Part shown: positions 44,171 through 56,767 of the stretch, piece after piece | How positions within the stretch are numbered: position 1 is the first letter of the stretch | Layout: each line of letters opens with the position of its first letter | Source: Anoplolepis gracilipes | Lineage: Eukaryota > Arthropoda > Insecta > Hymenoptera > Formicidae | Direction: 5' to 3' | Assembly (NCBI RefSeq): GCF_047496725.1 | Contig: NC_132981.1 | Span: forward strand, 1,446,001-1,510,000 | DNA length: 64,000 nt | The notes under the pieces: generated by a model | What the model was told of the DNA's origin: nothing | Databases searched by the model: none | Seen by the model: the letters and a program-made list of their open reading frames with translations, nothing else | Program-made: the position numbers and the translations under genes

Positions 44171-44430
44171 CCATATTTAAAATTGCACGGTTTTGTATGA
44201 CAAAATCGAAAGTGCTGTCTGGCATTTGAGTGCTTATTCCGATAGTTTGTTGTTAAGTTTGACAAACAATCCTGCAGAAGCGTTTAATTCGATAATCTGC
44301 AAAGAAATAGGTGGAAAGCGCCTTAATATTGGCCTATGAGGTTCTTACAATGTTAGAATTGGGGAGTTGTTGTGCAGTATAATACTCAACAAGTGCTTAC
44401 GCATGTGAGACATTCTTTTACAAGTCAAAC
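44170..44430 (+). pseudogene. Transposon protein fragment (NNPAEAFNS/GGKR family)
   Basis: The plus strand reads LLLSLTNNPAEAFNSIICKE then IGGKRLNIGL, and after a stop GSYNVRIGELLCS. I recognise this stretch as upstream of YqaJ domains in insect transposon proteins; it may be part of the same family as 32433-33282. Stops and a frame change leave only a fossil. Confidence 0.5.
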
Positions 44431-45198
44431 GGATTTTGTAAAAAATATTGAGTTACTTTTTTTATTTGCTTCAAAAATTTTTTACGCGTTTCTTATACAA
44501 AATAAGCCAACACGTATTTTGGCATATTTTTTTTTGTCAATATTTTCGAAGATACAGATGGTTAAAATTTTGAAAACTCGCTGATTAGGCACTTATATAA
44601 AATCGCGATAACTCCGTTTCTATTCATCGTACAGAGTTCAACTTGGACTCATTTTCAAGGTAATAGAATTATCTTCATTTTAATATCGATTATTATTATA
44701 TTTGTTGTTAACTTGTAATTATTATAAACAATTAAAGTATTTAAAGTCATTTTACTATTCGAGGCTATCAGTTTAAAAATTAAAAAAAAATACCATCGTA
44801 TTCCTCGTTTCATTTTCTATAAAAATAATATTTTTTTAGAATGGTCATTTGATTCCATCTGTATGGAATAAATTAATTTGTACTGCACGATGCGCTCCGC
44901 GGACGCTTGGTCCGCGGCGTCGTACTGTATACCTATCAGTAAGTGAGAGAAAAGCTAAAAAATATAATAATCGACTAATATTTATTATTCCATAAAATAA
45001 TAATAATGATAAGATTGTTTATAATATGATTGATTATATTTCGATAATAATAAATAATAAGATTAATAATATGAATAATATGAAATAAAGAAAACGAATA
45101 ATTGCGGTCATAATACGATCATGTGTTAATGAAACTGAAAGTAAGAAAAGAAATGTAGGTTGATCAAACTTTAAATAAGTGAATAAATAAATTCAAAA
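44431..45198. other. Non-coding with a GC-rich hairpin
   Basis: CTCCGCGGACGCTTGGTCCG at about 44891-44910 forms a short GC-rich hairpin, with weaker pairing on both sides, in otherwise AT-rich DNA. No gene is seen. Confidence 0.4.
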
Positions 45199-45495
45199 TT
45201 AATGAAGGCTAGTTCTAGAAGCTAATCTTTTTAAAGTTCCACCCAAACCATCACACGGTCCTTTGCCATGCGACGTCGGGAAGAAGTGCCATTCTACTGT
45301 TATGCCAAAGTCTTCTTCGTGGTGACATAAATTGATGAAATTTTTTTTATTTTTGTACTGTGCACTTGCCCCATCAGAAAAGTAAATAATTTTTTTAATG
45401 TTTATTAAATTAGTTTTTATAAATTTAATTAAATGTCTTTGAAAAACATGAAATGCAATGGTATCATGATGCAAACATTCGGAAATAATTACCAA
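45199..45495 (-). pseudogene. Transposon-derived protein fragment (SDGASAQYKNKKNF)
   Basis: The 98-residue minus-strand frame contains IIYFSDGASAQYKNKKNF, then HHEEDFGITVEWHFF and SHGKGPCDGLGG. This block is highly repeated in arthropod genomes as part of transposon-encoded proteins; the Asp in SDGA could be catalytic. The N-terminal part and the rest are missing. No function can be assigned with confidence. Confidence 0.5.
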
Positions 45496-45539
45496 GCTTT
45501 TTATTTTTACTTTGTTATCATTATTTCGATAATAAATCC

Positions 45540-45830
45540 CGAGAAGAGGATGGCAGATCTAAACAATTTAAACGAGAGACAGAAACAGATCATCATTATG
45601 GCCCACAATCAAAAAAGTCAGATCTTCCACCAGACGTATATAAACAACTTTAAATAAATCATATAGAAAGGTTGTCAGAAAACGCAGAAAATAGGGAAAA
45701 AAATGAACGAGAGACAAGAGACCAAAATGAATGTGAACTATGGCATTCATTAAGACCTGAACTGCTAAGAGAATCATTAAGCGCTTATTGATTTGCTTTC
45801 TTTGATGAACACAGCCATTGTAACTGAAAC
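45540..45830 (+). pseudogene. N-terminal piece of a YqaJ-type transposon protein
   Basis: The plus strand reads RMADLNNLNERQKQIIIMAH and, in another frame, ERETRDQNECELWHSLRPEL, which resembles the segment before the nuclease core of YqaJ recombinases (the WH.LR motif). Frame changes and stops break it. It is opposite in strand to the neighbouring 45199-45495 fragment, so the two come from different insertions or an inversion. Confidence 0.4.
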
Positions 45831-45839
45831 ATAGGCCTA

Positions 45840-46480
45840 CCAATCAGCCAGTTTAAATGATAACCTAAATGATAAATATAGTTTTAAATATTTCTCACAA
45901 ATGAATTTTATTCCATTCTCTACTCTTCAAAAATAGTATTAACATTCAGAAGTTTATAAAATACAATGCCAATTATAATTAGCAGAACCGTAGTTATTTT
46001 CAACAATTTTTTTTTAAACTAATATTTGTGTCGACATTTAATTAAAATAGCGGTTTTGTTTTTGACCGTACAAAAAATGTGTATTTTTTTGTTCTGAACA
46101 TTTTTTATAGAAACAATATTTTTTATATCTCTTACCGTTTTCGAGTTATTTAGAAAAAACTATTTTCTTGTCGCCATTTTTAGGTACCGCCAAAAATATA
46201 TCAGACACAGTTTGTGTCTCAACGGATTTTTGTTTCCCATATATTTTTTGATATTATATATGTACCAAGTTTCATGCTGGTATCTCAAAATAAAATATTA
46301 TATAGTTTTTTTGTACTGTTATAACGCACTAATGGTCGCGATAGCAAAACTATATAATTAATCGACAAAGTAAAATGTATTATAATTAATATCAAAAACT
46401 TCAACTTTATCATACATATGTCGTGAAATCACTAATAATAAATCTATAATATCGCAATTATATATCGCACTATTGTATTA
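45840..46480. other. Non-coding
   Basis: AT-rich DNA without a recognised gene. It ends at a splice-acceptor-like TATTATTACAG just before the next transposase gene. Confidence 0.4.
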
Positions 46481-46489
46481 TTACAGTAC

Positions 46490-48250
46490 TCATTAAAAAA
46501 ACATTATATGAGAGCAAAGAGAAAGATTCTCGAAGAAGAAGTCTTTTTTAATAACTGTCCTGAAATTGTTATAAAAAGATTCGCTTTTGAACCAAATACA
46601 AATATCTCTTCAAGTAGTACATAATCAAAATTTTCTGAAGATAGTACTTTAGAATCAGATCTATTGTCGAATTATAAATCTGATGAAAATCTTTCACTTT
46701 CTTCAGACTTAGAATTATTAGTCAACTTTGATCAATATAAGAATCTTCCTCATAACACTGAAGAAAATAATTTTATAATTAATTTAAAAGAAGACATACA
46801 ATTACATTTAAAACAGTGGTCATTAAAATATAATGTTTCACATACAGCATTAAATGGTTTATTAAAATTGTTAAAATTTCTCATTCGTGAATTACCTACT
46901 GATATTCGAAGTCTTTTAGAAACTTGTCATACAATTGTGAGCAAAGTTATTGAACCTGGTCAATATTATCATTTTGGAATAGAAAATTGTATAAAAAATC
47001 TTATATATAATTTAAACGATTTTTCCAAGAATACTGGAATTATAAAACTTGCAATTAATATAGATGGTTTGCCGCTAGCAAAAAGTTCTAAAAGTTAAGT
47101 TTATTCCATTTTATGTCGACTTGTCAAATATCATAGTAATGTAGAAATGATTGGCATTTATGGCTATGAAAAACCTAAAAACGCTAACTGTTTTTTAAGA
47201 GATTTTGTTAAAGATATATCAATAAATTATAATATTGGTATTGTTATTAATACGAAACATTATTCTGTCAAAATTTCTCATTTTATATGTGATGTAGTAG
47301 CAAAAGCTTATATTACTTACACAATTGGTGATATGAGTTATTATTCGTGTACCAAATGTTATGAGGAAGATGCTTATATTTATAATCGTGTCTGCTTTCC
47401 TAATACAAATCATTTACGTTTAAGAACAGATACTTGTTACAGATTAAATGTCCAAGAAGAACATCACACTGGCACTAGTTAATTAGAGCAGATCCCCGAT
47501 CTTGAGATGATTAAGTCTTTCCCTTTGGATTATACGCATTTAGTTTGTCTTGGTATCGTAAAAAAACTAATAGTAAATTTATGGTGTTCTAGAAAACCAC
47601 ATGTAAAGTTACCATATAAAGACGTTGCAAATATATCTTCTAATTTAATTAAACAAACCAAAAATATTCCAGTAGAATTTAATCGTAAACCTCGATCATC
47701 ATTTAAAGCAAGAAGATGGAAAGCTACTGAATTTAGACAATTTTTGTTTTATACTGGGCCTGTTGTGCTTAGAAAAATATTAAATAATGATAGATATATA
47801 AATTTCCTTAGTTTACATGTTACAATGATTATATTAACGTCTCCAAAATATTCACATTTAATTGATTATACTTCTAATCTTCTTTTGTATTTTGTGAACA
47901 CATTTAAAATTTTATATAGCGTAGAAAATATATTTCATAACGTTCATAATTTATTGCATTTTTCTGAAGATATAAAAATTTATGGCTCGTTAGACAATTT
48001 TAGTGCTTTTTTATTTAAAAACTATTTACAAATTATTTTGAAATCAAACCGTAAAGATGAACAACCATTAGCTCAAATAATTAAAAGAAAAAGCGAACAA
48101 AATTTCCATTTAGCTAAAATAGTAAAAGTAACAAATAAAAAACATCCTATTTATGAAAAAGAGCATTCTAATGGTCGGACTATTAATCTGAACATTTGTA
48201 AACAATTTAAAAAAATTATTTTACAAGATTTTACTAATTCTCTAAATTAG
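46490..48250 (+). pseudogene. Transposase-domain gene (broken)
   Basis: Four stretches in sequence encode one protein: an N-terminal charged region (46500-46660), 46664-47098 ending LAINIDGLPLAKSSKS, 47147-47482 (MSYYSCTKCYEEDAYIYNRV and a CRLN..EEHH region) and 47507-48250 (FPLDYTHLVCLGIVKKLIVN). The INIDGLPL, CTKC and DYTHLVCLG motifs mark a family often annotated as transposase-domain proteins, which I take to be TNP2/CACTA-like. Stops and frame changes at about 46620, 47096 and 47480 separate them. The last stretch is intact to its stop. Confidence 0.6.
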
Positions 48251-50340
48251 TCTACGTATAGTATAGAAAATAGTAAGTTTTTACATATTAACAATATTTT
48301 ATTAACACTTGCGTATTTTAATTAACACTTGTGCATATTTTAAATATGAACAATATATAAATATGTTATTGCTTAAATCTGTCTTTTTTACATAAATAAT
48401 GATATACAAAGTAGAAATTATAAACACTATAACATTTATTTTATTTTTTTATTATATATGTGTATGTATTACGTTTAAATATATAAGTTGTTGTATTTAA
48501 CGCATAATACGATTGTGCACTTTATAAATATATATTTGTCTATATATATTTTAATTGGTTTATAAAATTTGCATAAAAAGCTCAGTTCCTTTAAGCTCAA
48601 AATTATCCTTTTTGTAGATAATTCTATTCGTAATTCGTTTCTAATCGTAAGTAATAGTGTTACATTGCGAAAATCAATCTTGTATATTTGTTACGTATAT
48701 ATTTTTTAAAAAGAGACCGAAACTTTCTAAGTCTCAAATCTTTAATTTTAAGAATAGTAAATTTTTGCACTTTTGAGCAAAAGTTATTATTTGTTTTTAA
48801 TATCTTTGTTTGAAAGTTTCATTCTCTTCCTTTTTTATCATCTAAAATTACAATTTATAACTATTATAAAATTACAAATTTTCTTGTACAATGTAATTAT
48901 TTAGCTAATTATTGCAAACATTATTACTTGCGTGCAGTTTAGACATCGAGTAAATGCACAATGCATTTCACATTATCGAGTTATAAAGTTTTTAATAAAT
49001 ATTATGATTTTTTATTGTATTTATTTGTAATTTAATAATTTCAAACACGCCATCTTGCTCGTCATGTCACACTTAACAAAATTAACATGACAAAATATAC
49101 TGTATAGCGTACGCAATGTTTTATAAAATGTTATAACGTTGCTAGCTTTCTTATGATCGCTGCTTTTTAGTTATAAAGAATCAAATTCTAATTCAAATGA
49201 GACTGTTGTCAATAAAAGTAAACGTAGTTAAATGAATTTTTCGACGGCTTGTGTTCAGTATAGAGTGTGTTAAATAGATACATGCGTTTGCAGAATAAAA
49301 TCTTATTAAAAATAACGCTGATACTTATCATAGTAATTACATTAAGATTTAATAACTAAAGTGTATGTAATTATACGCATAATTTTAATAATATATTTGA
49401 AGCCGCCAAAGATGCTTCTAATTGAAACATTCTCCGTCGTGAACTCATTCATTGTACGCAAACGAGAGAATAATTTTTGTTGCGGGTCATTTGAACACTG
49501 TTGTAATCATCCATCCTGTCACTATGCATATTTGATTATCGTTTGCAAGATAAATCTGGACGACTCACGCAATAATAAAATAGAATCAGCTCAGAGTACA
49601 TCAAACAGATGCTGATTCGGAAAGAATTGTCCTCCATCACTTGGATCGTAAATTTTCAAATTTAGTCCATGCAAATATTAGCGTGGCCAATGTTACCAAA
49701 AGTTGTCTAGCAATGTAAAAGTTGACTATTTAAGTTGATTGCTGGATTCATTGATTATATTTTACTTGGGTGTTCCGTTGAATACAGTCGCAGAGATCTC
49801 GGCGAAACACAAAACATCGAAAATGCTGCCAAAAATATAGTCAGAGATTATTTCCAAATTAACGCAAATTAACCATTCTGAGGCAGACAAAGACAGAAAT
49901 AAAAATCTTCTATCTTGTGTCCACATTGGCAATGAAGTGATACACGGTACAGTGTAGTATATCCCAGATTTGCAGGAAGAGTCTCGACGATGTGATTCGA
50001 AGATCGAATGGAAAATTGCTCATTAATCTCTGTAATGATGCCGTCTGCTATGACAAACAGAGGTTGTTCTTGGAACAAATTATGTTTTTCACTAGCTACA
50101 CGAGCCTACGTAAACTCGCATTGCAACAGCTTGTGCAGAGACAATCCTTAAAAGATGTGATTTACAGAATTTTCTTTGCTAAATAAATAATCCGTGCATC
50201 AAAAAATGACCACTGGATCTGTTAATTACATAAGTCTTTCATATAGATGTTAAACTTAGTTTTCGCCAGCTTTTTGTTGTTAAAAAATGCATTTATTTTA
50301 ATAAGAAAATTAATTAATACATCAATCAAAATATTTTCCA
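48251..50340. other. AT-rich, no gene supported
   Basis: Several short frames exist (for example 49361-49615 with a Cys-rich NNFCCGSFEHCCNHP, and 49869-50078), but I cannot tie any to a family. Slightly higher GC at 49380-50180 suggests old coding DNA there. Confidence 0.4.
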
Positions 50341-50349
50341 ATGTTTTCT

Positions 50350-50930
50350 ATTACTTTTTACCATCTTTCTGATAAAAGTTGGTTTTTACGACGATAGAAT
50401 GAGTTGTTTTTTGAAGCAAGCCATCCACTCATTTTTGAACTTGTTCGTAATTGGAGAAGTATGTATCGGCGAGCGCGTGTTGCATCGATCGGAAAAAGTA
50501 ATCCGATGGAGCCAAGTCTGGAGAATAGGCTGAGTACGAAAGAACTTTCCATTCCAGCTCCAATAGTGTTTCTTTCACGGTTCTTGCAACATGTGGTTGT
50601 GCGTTGTCATGCAAAAGAATTACTTTGCACCGATTATTGACTACTGATGGACATTTTCACATCAATTCATGGTTCAATTGATACAATTATTGTTGATAGC
50701 CGTCAACCGTAACTGTTTCATTCAGTTGCAGTAGCTCGTAATAAAGTACGCCTTCCTGGTCTCAGCAGAGCAAAACTTTATATGAATATTCCGTTTTGGC
50801 GTTAATGTGACTGGAGTTCATCCATGATTTTTTTCATTTGGGGTTATCAAAATAAATCCACTTTTAATCACCAGTTACAATGCGCCACATAAAACTTTTC
50901 TCTTCTTAAATAGATGACTTTGAATTTAAC
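50350..50930 (-). pseudogene. Mariner-type transposase remnant
   Basis: The minus strand carries MHDNAQPHVARTVKETLLEL and YSAYSPDLAPSDYFFRSMQH, the hallmark block before and around the third catalytic Asp of mariner (DD34D) transposases. Upstream pieces in other frames (near 50700-50900, VDGYQQQLYQLN and MNSSHINAK-like) represent the middle of the protein. Stops and indels are frequent, and no inverted terminal repeats were identified. Confidence 0.8.
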
Positions 50931-52160
50931 AAAGCATAATCAATTACAAATGAGTAAACACATCTTGATCAAATTCGGATTATGTACGCTATTAGCCTGG
51001 TGAAAAAAATAACAGCTTAGCTTCAAATAGTAACAATTATTTGATGCAATACCTTGGTCGTCATAAGCAGTAAGGATGTAAGCAGTTAGGCGTTTTGTTT
51101 GGATTTTTATTTTTAACCTCTGAGATATATTATGCTTGCATAATCTCACTCATCAATCAGGAAGCATCAGTAAATTGTGGAGTTCAGCTGACATCTTACA
51201 GTTCCAGTGTCAAACTATCGAAGCACATAAACACATTCTAGAAATAAAAATTTCTCTTCGATATAACTTGTCCAAGCTTTTTTGTCGGTTGTATCGAACT
51301 CTTGCTCTCAATAAATGCTTCAATACAACTGTTGCAACCAAGTTAGTTAAATGAGACTCTTTGCACGGATCGCTACTGATATTGACCATCCTAGAGAATC
51401 AACCAATCATCTGCGAAATTGAGTGCTTGATTATCAAATCAATTCGGCTTGATTTTGAATAAGAAAATATCCTTGTATAGTTATCTAGTCATTAGATATT
51501 CAGCGTAGATTGTTTGGAACCCTTCCAAATATAAAAATCAAACTGCAGTCAATGTAACTGTTGTTGAGTCATCTGAAGTGCCGGTAGTAAATCAGTAATG
51601 CACTTAGTAACATCACTGCTCCGCTTCTTTGCCAGCTGTCGCATCGAATGATTAGCAATCGAAAACATAAATTTGTAAGTTATATTTATGCATGTCCTGC
51701 TTGTTTCTGGATCTTCACAATACTTGCTATACATAATACAAGTCGCGATTGTGTGAATGCATCACGATCTAATGATACACTTTCTCGATGTCAGCCAATG
51801 ATAATCATCAAGTACTTGTGGAATTATTATCGAAAAAGTTGTTGCGTATTACGTACCAGAAATAAAAACATTTTTATCGAGTAATTTACTGAATAAAGTA
51901 AGTCAAGACATATAATATTAAAATAAGTAAACGATAGAGTATAATATAATTAGATATATTATATTAAACAAAAAAATTTAATGCGACAAAATTTGTTGTA
52001 ATAAATTTCTTGTAATCATGTAATCAATTTTCATGTCATCATTCATTTTATTGTTTTGTAATATGTGTAATAATTATGTAATATATGTGTATATAGTAGG
52101 GTTATGTTTTATCACATTAAATTTTTTGTTTACTGTTAATTACTTTAATTATCTTAATCT
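50931..52160. other. No gene supported
   Basis: Short frames at 51136-51354 (+), 51549-51734 (-) and 51648-51884 (+) show no family resemblance. Composition is more balanced than the flanks, which may reflect old coding DNA. Confidence 0.35.
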
Positions 52161-52163
52161 TTA

Positions 52164-52253
52164 TTCATATATATTATGCTTTCAAAAATTCTCTAGCTAA
52201 AAATATCTTGTAAGTATATTTTGTGAATTATATATATATATATATATATATTT

Positions 52254-52297
<44 letters not shown>

Positions 52298-52370
52298 TCA
52301 TATATATTGTGTTTTCAAAAATTCTCTAGCTAAAAATATCTTGTAATTATATTTTGTGAGTTTTATATAC
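52164..52370. repeat. 75-bp direct repeat around a TA microsatellite
   Basis: TTCAAAAATTCTCTAGCTAA with CTTGTAA.TATATTTTGTGA occurs at 52172 and again at 52313, separated by a long (TA)n run, an arrangement that replication slippage could produce. Confidence 0.75.
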
Positions 52371-52462
52371 ATATATGAATATTATGTATAAGAAATATAT
52401 ATACATAAATGTTTTAAAGTAAAATACACAATCATATTATACGCATTATTAAATTATATATA

Positions 52463-52700
52463 CAGAGTGTCCCAGAGCACTTGTGCCAACGCTCGTGAGC
52501 AGCAATAATTATTGAACTATGAATTAAAAACGCTCAGGGTATGCTGAGCGCTATATGCGGCGCGCGCTTATACGCTGACCGTTTTTAATTAATATTTTAA
52601 TAATTATGGCGAAAATTGCAAAATGGTATAAGACTTTTTGCTCAGTTTACTGTGCCCTACCTGCTCACGAGCGTTGGCACAAGTGCTCTGGGACACCCTG
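52463..52700. mobile_element. 238-bp mariner-type MITE
   Basis: The ends are 40-bp inverted repeats starting CAGAGTGTCCCAGAGCACTT on the left and CAGGGTGTCCCAGAGCACTT on the right (read inward), flanked by TA on both sides. The centre has a second inverted pair (ATTATTGAACT/AATAATTATG and GTTTTTAAT repeated). It has no coding capacity. Confidence 0.9.
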
Positions 52701-52849
52701 TATATAATCTAATACATAATATAATAAATATGATATAACATAGCATAATATTATAATAATATTCTACTTATTCTCAATTAACGCATTTTCTTCATATCAT
52801 TACTTTTATAGAAAAAAAATCAGATTTAAGCAATAACGTATACATTAAG

Positions 52850-53700
52850 GCAACGCTTGTTTGTATAACTATATACATTGTAAAGATAGATTGCGAGAGA
52901 AATACTTTCATTATTCGAATTATATGAAGAATTTCTTTAAAACATTACTAAAAATTTGAACTATTTATAATATAAATAAAACTGATTGTGAGTTGATAAA
53001 TTATAATTGAGATAGTTGAATTTTTGTAAATGTTATTATCATTTTAATATTAATAGTTTTATAATATTAATTTTGAACATATTTTCTCAATATACTAAAC
53101 CACACACATAATAGAGAAAAAAACACGATATAAATCCTACTACCCGAAATAAATATGTATGCAATAGTGCAATTTTTAAAAGACACTCAGAAAGAATATG
53201 CAGTCATCCCTCTTATCTGGTTAACAGATAATAATTCAGTTTGTTATTGGTCAAAAACCACATCAGATGTTAAATTTAAAGCATGTGAAATCTAATGCAG
53301 TCTCTCAGTCGTCATGCAAAAATTTGATGTTAATGGTATTCTATATACAGAAGGTATATTATACTCGTATTCTTAAAACATATGCAAACTTACTACATGT
53401 AAAATAATCTGCAAATATGTAATGTCTTAATATTTATTTATCTAAATGTTCAGATAATTATGATGAGGCTGAGCAGTTTATAAATACTTATATTGAACAA
53501 ATTACTTAATCATCAGATAATGCAACAAATATAAGAAATGGAATATTTCAGCAAAATAATTTAGTTGATTCTAAACATGATAAGTTAGAAAACAATGCTT
53601 CAAATATCACTATAAAACGTAAGAAAGACAAAAAGATCCAAAAATGTCATTTAAAAAACGAAGAAAAAAGTAAAGAGTCCGACTCCGACTTCAAGTAATG
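52850..53700 (+). pseudogene. MYAIVQF-family transposon fragment, copy 2
   Basis: The first 510 bp repeat 36480-37000. ATG 53156 opens MYAIVQFLKDTQKEYAVIP. Further exon-like sequence absent from copy 1 follows (about 53457-53698, NYDEAEQFINTYIEQI then NASNITIKRKKDKKIQKCH). Stops occur in both parts. The fragment abuts the second EcKinase copy at about 53717. Confidence 0.6.
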
Positions 53701-53716
53701 AAGATTCAAGTAATGA

Positions 53717-54600
53717 AGTAGTATATTCTTAAAATAAGAATATGGTTTTATTTAAGATTTAAGATATAGATTGTAGTACTTTAGATTATGAGAAATTAAA
53801 ATATGTTTAATCAGTTAATGATATTCACTTGCCTTTTTTATTTTCGGCGAGCAGGATGTGGTTTTGAACACTCGAAAGTCGCTGTACGGGCAATAGCAAG
53901 ATTTCACTCACTAGGAATAGTCATCAAATACAAGCAACCAGAGTACTTTAAACTGCTGAAGCAATGTACAAAGTATATAGAATCGCAAAATCAGGAGTTC
54001 GAAAACCAACATAGTGGCATATTGAAGAGGATAGCGGAAGATCCGCAGGTAGCCGTTTACATCGATCGGTGCATAGCAGCGATAGACTATACGCAGAAGA
54101 ACAGTATATGGGACATTGTGTACGCCGACGACGAACCATGGTCCACCATCGCCCATATGGATTTCTGGGTAAATAACATAATGTTTCATCGAGATGAGGA
54201 ACGGTCGCGTAAACGATATTAAATTTGTGGATTTCCAAAATTGTCTGTTCTGCCATTCATTGTGCGAGCTCGTCTTCTACATCTTTTCGAGCACAGATGT
54301 ATGTGACGATGGCATCAAAAAGCTGATAGATCTCTATCACGAGACACTTATTGTCGTACTGATCCGAATGGGTCACAACACCGATTCGTTTACGAAAGAA
54401 AAGATGGACGCCAAGATAAAGACAGACGCTAAATATAAGCTATCCGTGTGATCTTTATGCTGAAGCTACTTACGTTGAATGTCGAGGAAGAGGAATTTAA
54501 ACAGGATATATCGAACTTTTTGATGTCCTATCAACGCATTTAAAGATTTCTGCAAAAGCTGCGTAAAGTGATATCATATTTTTTTTAACACGATTGATCA
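53717..54600 (+). pseudogene. EcKinase/CHK kinase-like gene fragment, copy 2 (broken)
   Basis: This is about 95 percent identical to 42350-43240 and shares its frame changes near 54200 and 54450, so the lesions predate the duplication. HMDFWVNNIMF (catalytic motif) is kept, and here the DIKFVDFQ Asp expected to bind metal is present, unlike copy 1. Differences from copy 1 are mostly single substitutions. The N-lobe is absent. Confidence 0.75.
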
Positions 54601-54659
54601 TGATAAATATTATAAATATTTATAAATTATATAGATTTTTAAGATTATTAAATCTACTT

Positions 54660-54875
54660 CTTTCAGCTCTGCTAAATCTAAACACTAATCTAGAAAACGT
54701 AAAAAATCTTTGTTCAGCTCAAGCGATGAAGAAGATGAAAACTGTGTCTGCTTAAAATGTTTAAAGCCCTAGTCACAGTCAAAGGGTGGATGCAGTGCAC
54801 CCATTGTAAGAGATGGGCACATGCACAACGAAGTGTTTTATGTTTGCGACAACTGCAACTCTGATTTTGATTAAA
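54660..54875 (+). pseudogene. C-terminal zinc-binding tail of a pogo/Tigger-like transposase
   Basis: After TTTCAG the reading RKRKKSLFSSSDEEDENCVC is followed by CLKC, a stop, and in shifting frames GWMQCTHCKRWAH and YVCDNCNSDFD. This is the PHD-like Cys/His tail found at the C-terminus of some pogo-superfamily transposases in insects. The catalytic part is absent. Assignment rests on this pattern alone. Confidence 0.45.
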
Positions 54876-54897
54876 ACGCAATTATTTAGTAAGAGCC

Positions 54898-55053
54898 CAG
54901 TAAACACAAAGTAACAATAATATAACTGTTTAGTTATAATTTCTCACTGAATAATATAAGTGTTATATAAAAGGCATGTTATGTTGTAGTTATATTATTG
55001 AGTGGGAAATTATAACTAAACAATTATATTATTGTTACTTTGTATTTACTGAG
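54898..55053. mobile_element. 155-bp MITE
   Basis: CAGTAAACACAAAGTAACAA at the left pairs with TTGTTACTTTGTATTTACTG at the right, and the arms continue through GTTTAGTTATAATTTC.CACT to a short centre. The element is nearly a complete palindrome with no coding capacity. Confidence 0.85.
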
Positions 55054-55059
55054 TGCGTG

Positions 55060-56030
55060 TTAAAATTCTGATTCTATTTTCCTGCTTAAATAATTATATC
55101 ACTGAAGTATCAGACAATATTTTTTTTGTCTTATAATACTACTAATACATTATATCATTTCCAACAATTTATTATTTTTTCATAAATAAAATATATTCAT
55201 AAATAAAATATTTTCTTAAATAAAAATGAGTTTTTTACTGTCATTAATCCACTATCAGTAGTGATATTTAGACGACACAGTATGAAAGGACAAAAGGACG
55301 TAAGAAATATAAGTCACTTCAGTAAGTGGTACAATACAATCATTATTATAGCATCAATTTTTTCTTTTTTTAACTCATTTGACAACTGTAACAACTTACC
55401 TCCCCAACTGTAACAACTATTACCAGGGGACATTTTGTTACAAAAAACATGCTCTCATATTTTATTATTTATAACATATGTTAATATTTAGGCGAGAATG
55501 GAAAAAAAATTGGAACATTCTACAATGTTATACCAAACCAATAGTATAATTTTTTAAAACTCTGGGCTCAAAATATTCAGTTTAAAAATTATTAAGTAAA
55601 ATTTGTAACGACTAACCCCACTCTCCCTACTATACACGGATCCCATTATGCGATTTAAAATGAATAACTTTAAACCGTAGGGTCGTTTTAGAGCGTTATG
55701 ATTTGCCGTAGACTTTATTAACATGCGAATGAATATGTCCAATTTTAATAATTTCGACTTTTACTTTTTTTTTTTGTAAATCTGAATTACACTTTTTGCG
55801 CCGAAGAGTGCTTGAAAGGTCAAGCCGAAACGTCCGCTTTTCGATACATTTTCACTTGTTTTCTCTATGATATTTCTTTTGATATTATTCACTAATAAAT
55901 GTTATATTATTTATATTTACATTTTAAATTTGAATTTCTTATTATTAATTTCTCATACAACTACTAGCTCTCCACATCTTATTTTCATGGATTATTATTT
56001 GTTTACCTAATTTAGAGAGCTTTTATACAC
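55060..56030. other. AT-rich, no gene supported
   Basis: No recognisable gene or repeat. A short GC-balanced patch (55600-55720) has no meaningful frame. Confidence 0.4.
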
Positions 56031-56037
56031 CGTTAGA

Positions 56038-56730
56038 GAAAATTTCCTTGTGAATGTAGAAAAAATTTTTTTTATTTAGCTAATTATTTAAATCACAGGA
56101 AAATAGTGCACGTCAGAAAAAACACCAAGATTTAAAGAACCTGAGATAGCGGTAACGATTAGGCCGAAAAGACAAAGAGCAATATCTGAAGGAGCTAAGA
56201 CAGCGTTGAAGTACAGAAAGTATACGGTATCATCGTCAAAATTAAGAGAACGAGAAAAAAAATTATGCAATATGTTTCGGGTTTGACAAAAACACATCTT
56301 TCAACTGCCAATTTTGTCAAATCAAATTGATGAATACTCTGAGTTTAGATCCCACTGGTTAAGAGAGTATAATATTAGTAAAGAAGACTTAAGAATTATG
56401 GCTTCATTGTACTACATAACGTACATATATGAACAATGTCCGTGCTGTCAAAAAACATTTATTGCGAAAGAAAGCCTCAGAAAACATGTGGTACTAAACC
56501 ACCATCCAGAAGTCTTCATGGAACAGATAAAATTTCCTTGTGAATGTGGAAAAAGTTTTTTTTATTTAGTTAACTATCTAAATCACAAAAAAATGGTTCA
56601 TAATGAAGATAATGAAGATTATAACAATCCACAGAACTTTGATAAGAATAGAGACAAAAATCGACCAATTGAGCCCTATGAATGCTCTACATGTAACGAA
56701 AGATTTACGTTTGCTATTACATTAAATTAA
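56038..56730 (+). CDS. C2H2 zinc-finger protein fragment with duplicated finger
   Basis: The frame 56314-56730 (138 residues) has three finger-like units: CPCCQKTFIAKESLRKH, then CECGKSFFYLVNYLNHKKMV with His, then CSTCNERF cut off by the stop. Such proteins bind DNA or RNA in the nucleus. Upstream at 56038-56106 a second, diverged copy of the CECGKSFFYLVNYLNH unit (here CECRKNFFYLANYLNHRK) appears, separated by a basic stretch (RPKRQRAISEGAKTALKYRK). The third finger lacks its His pair, so the gene is truncated or continues in an exon I cannot find. Confidence 0.5.
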
Positions 56731-56767
56731 AAAAATGACGTTACTTTAATGATCAAAAGTTGTTCCA

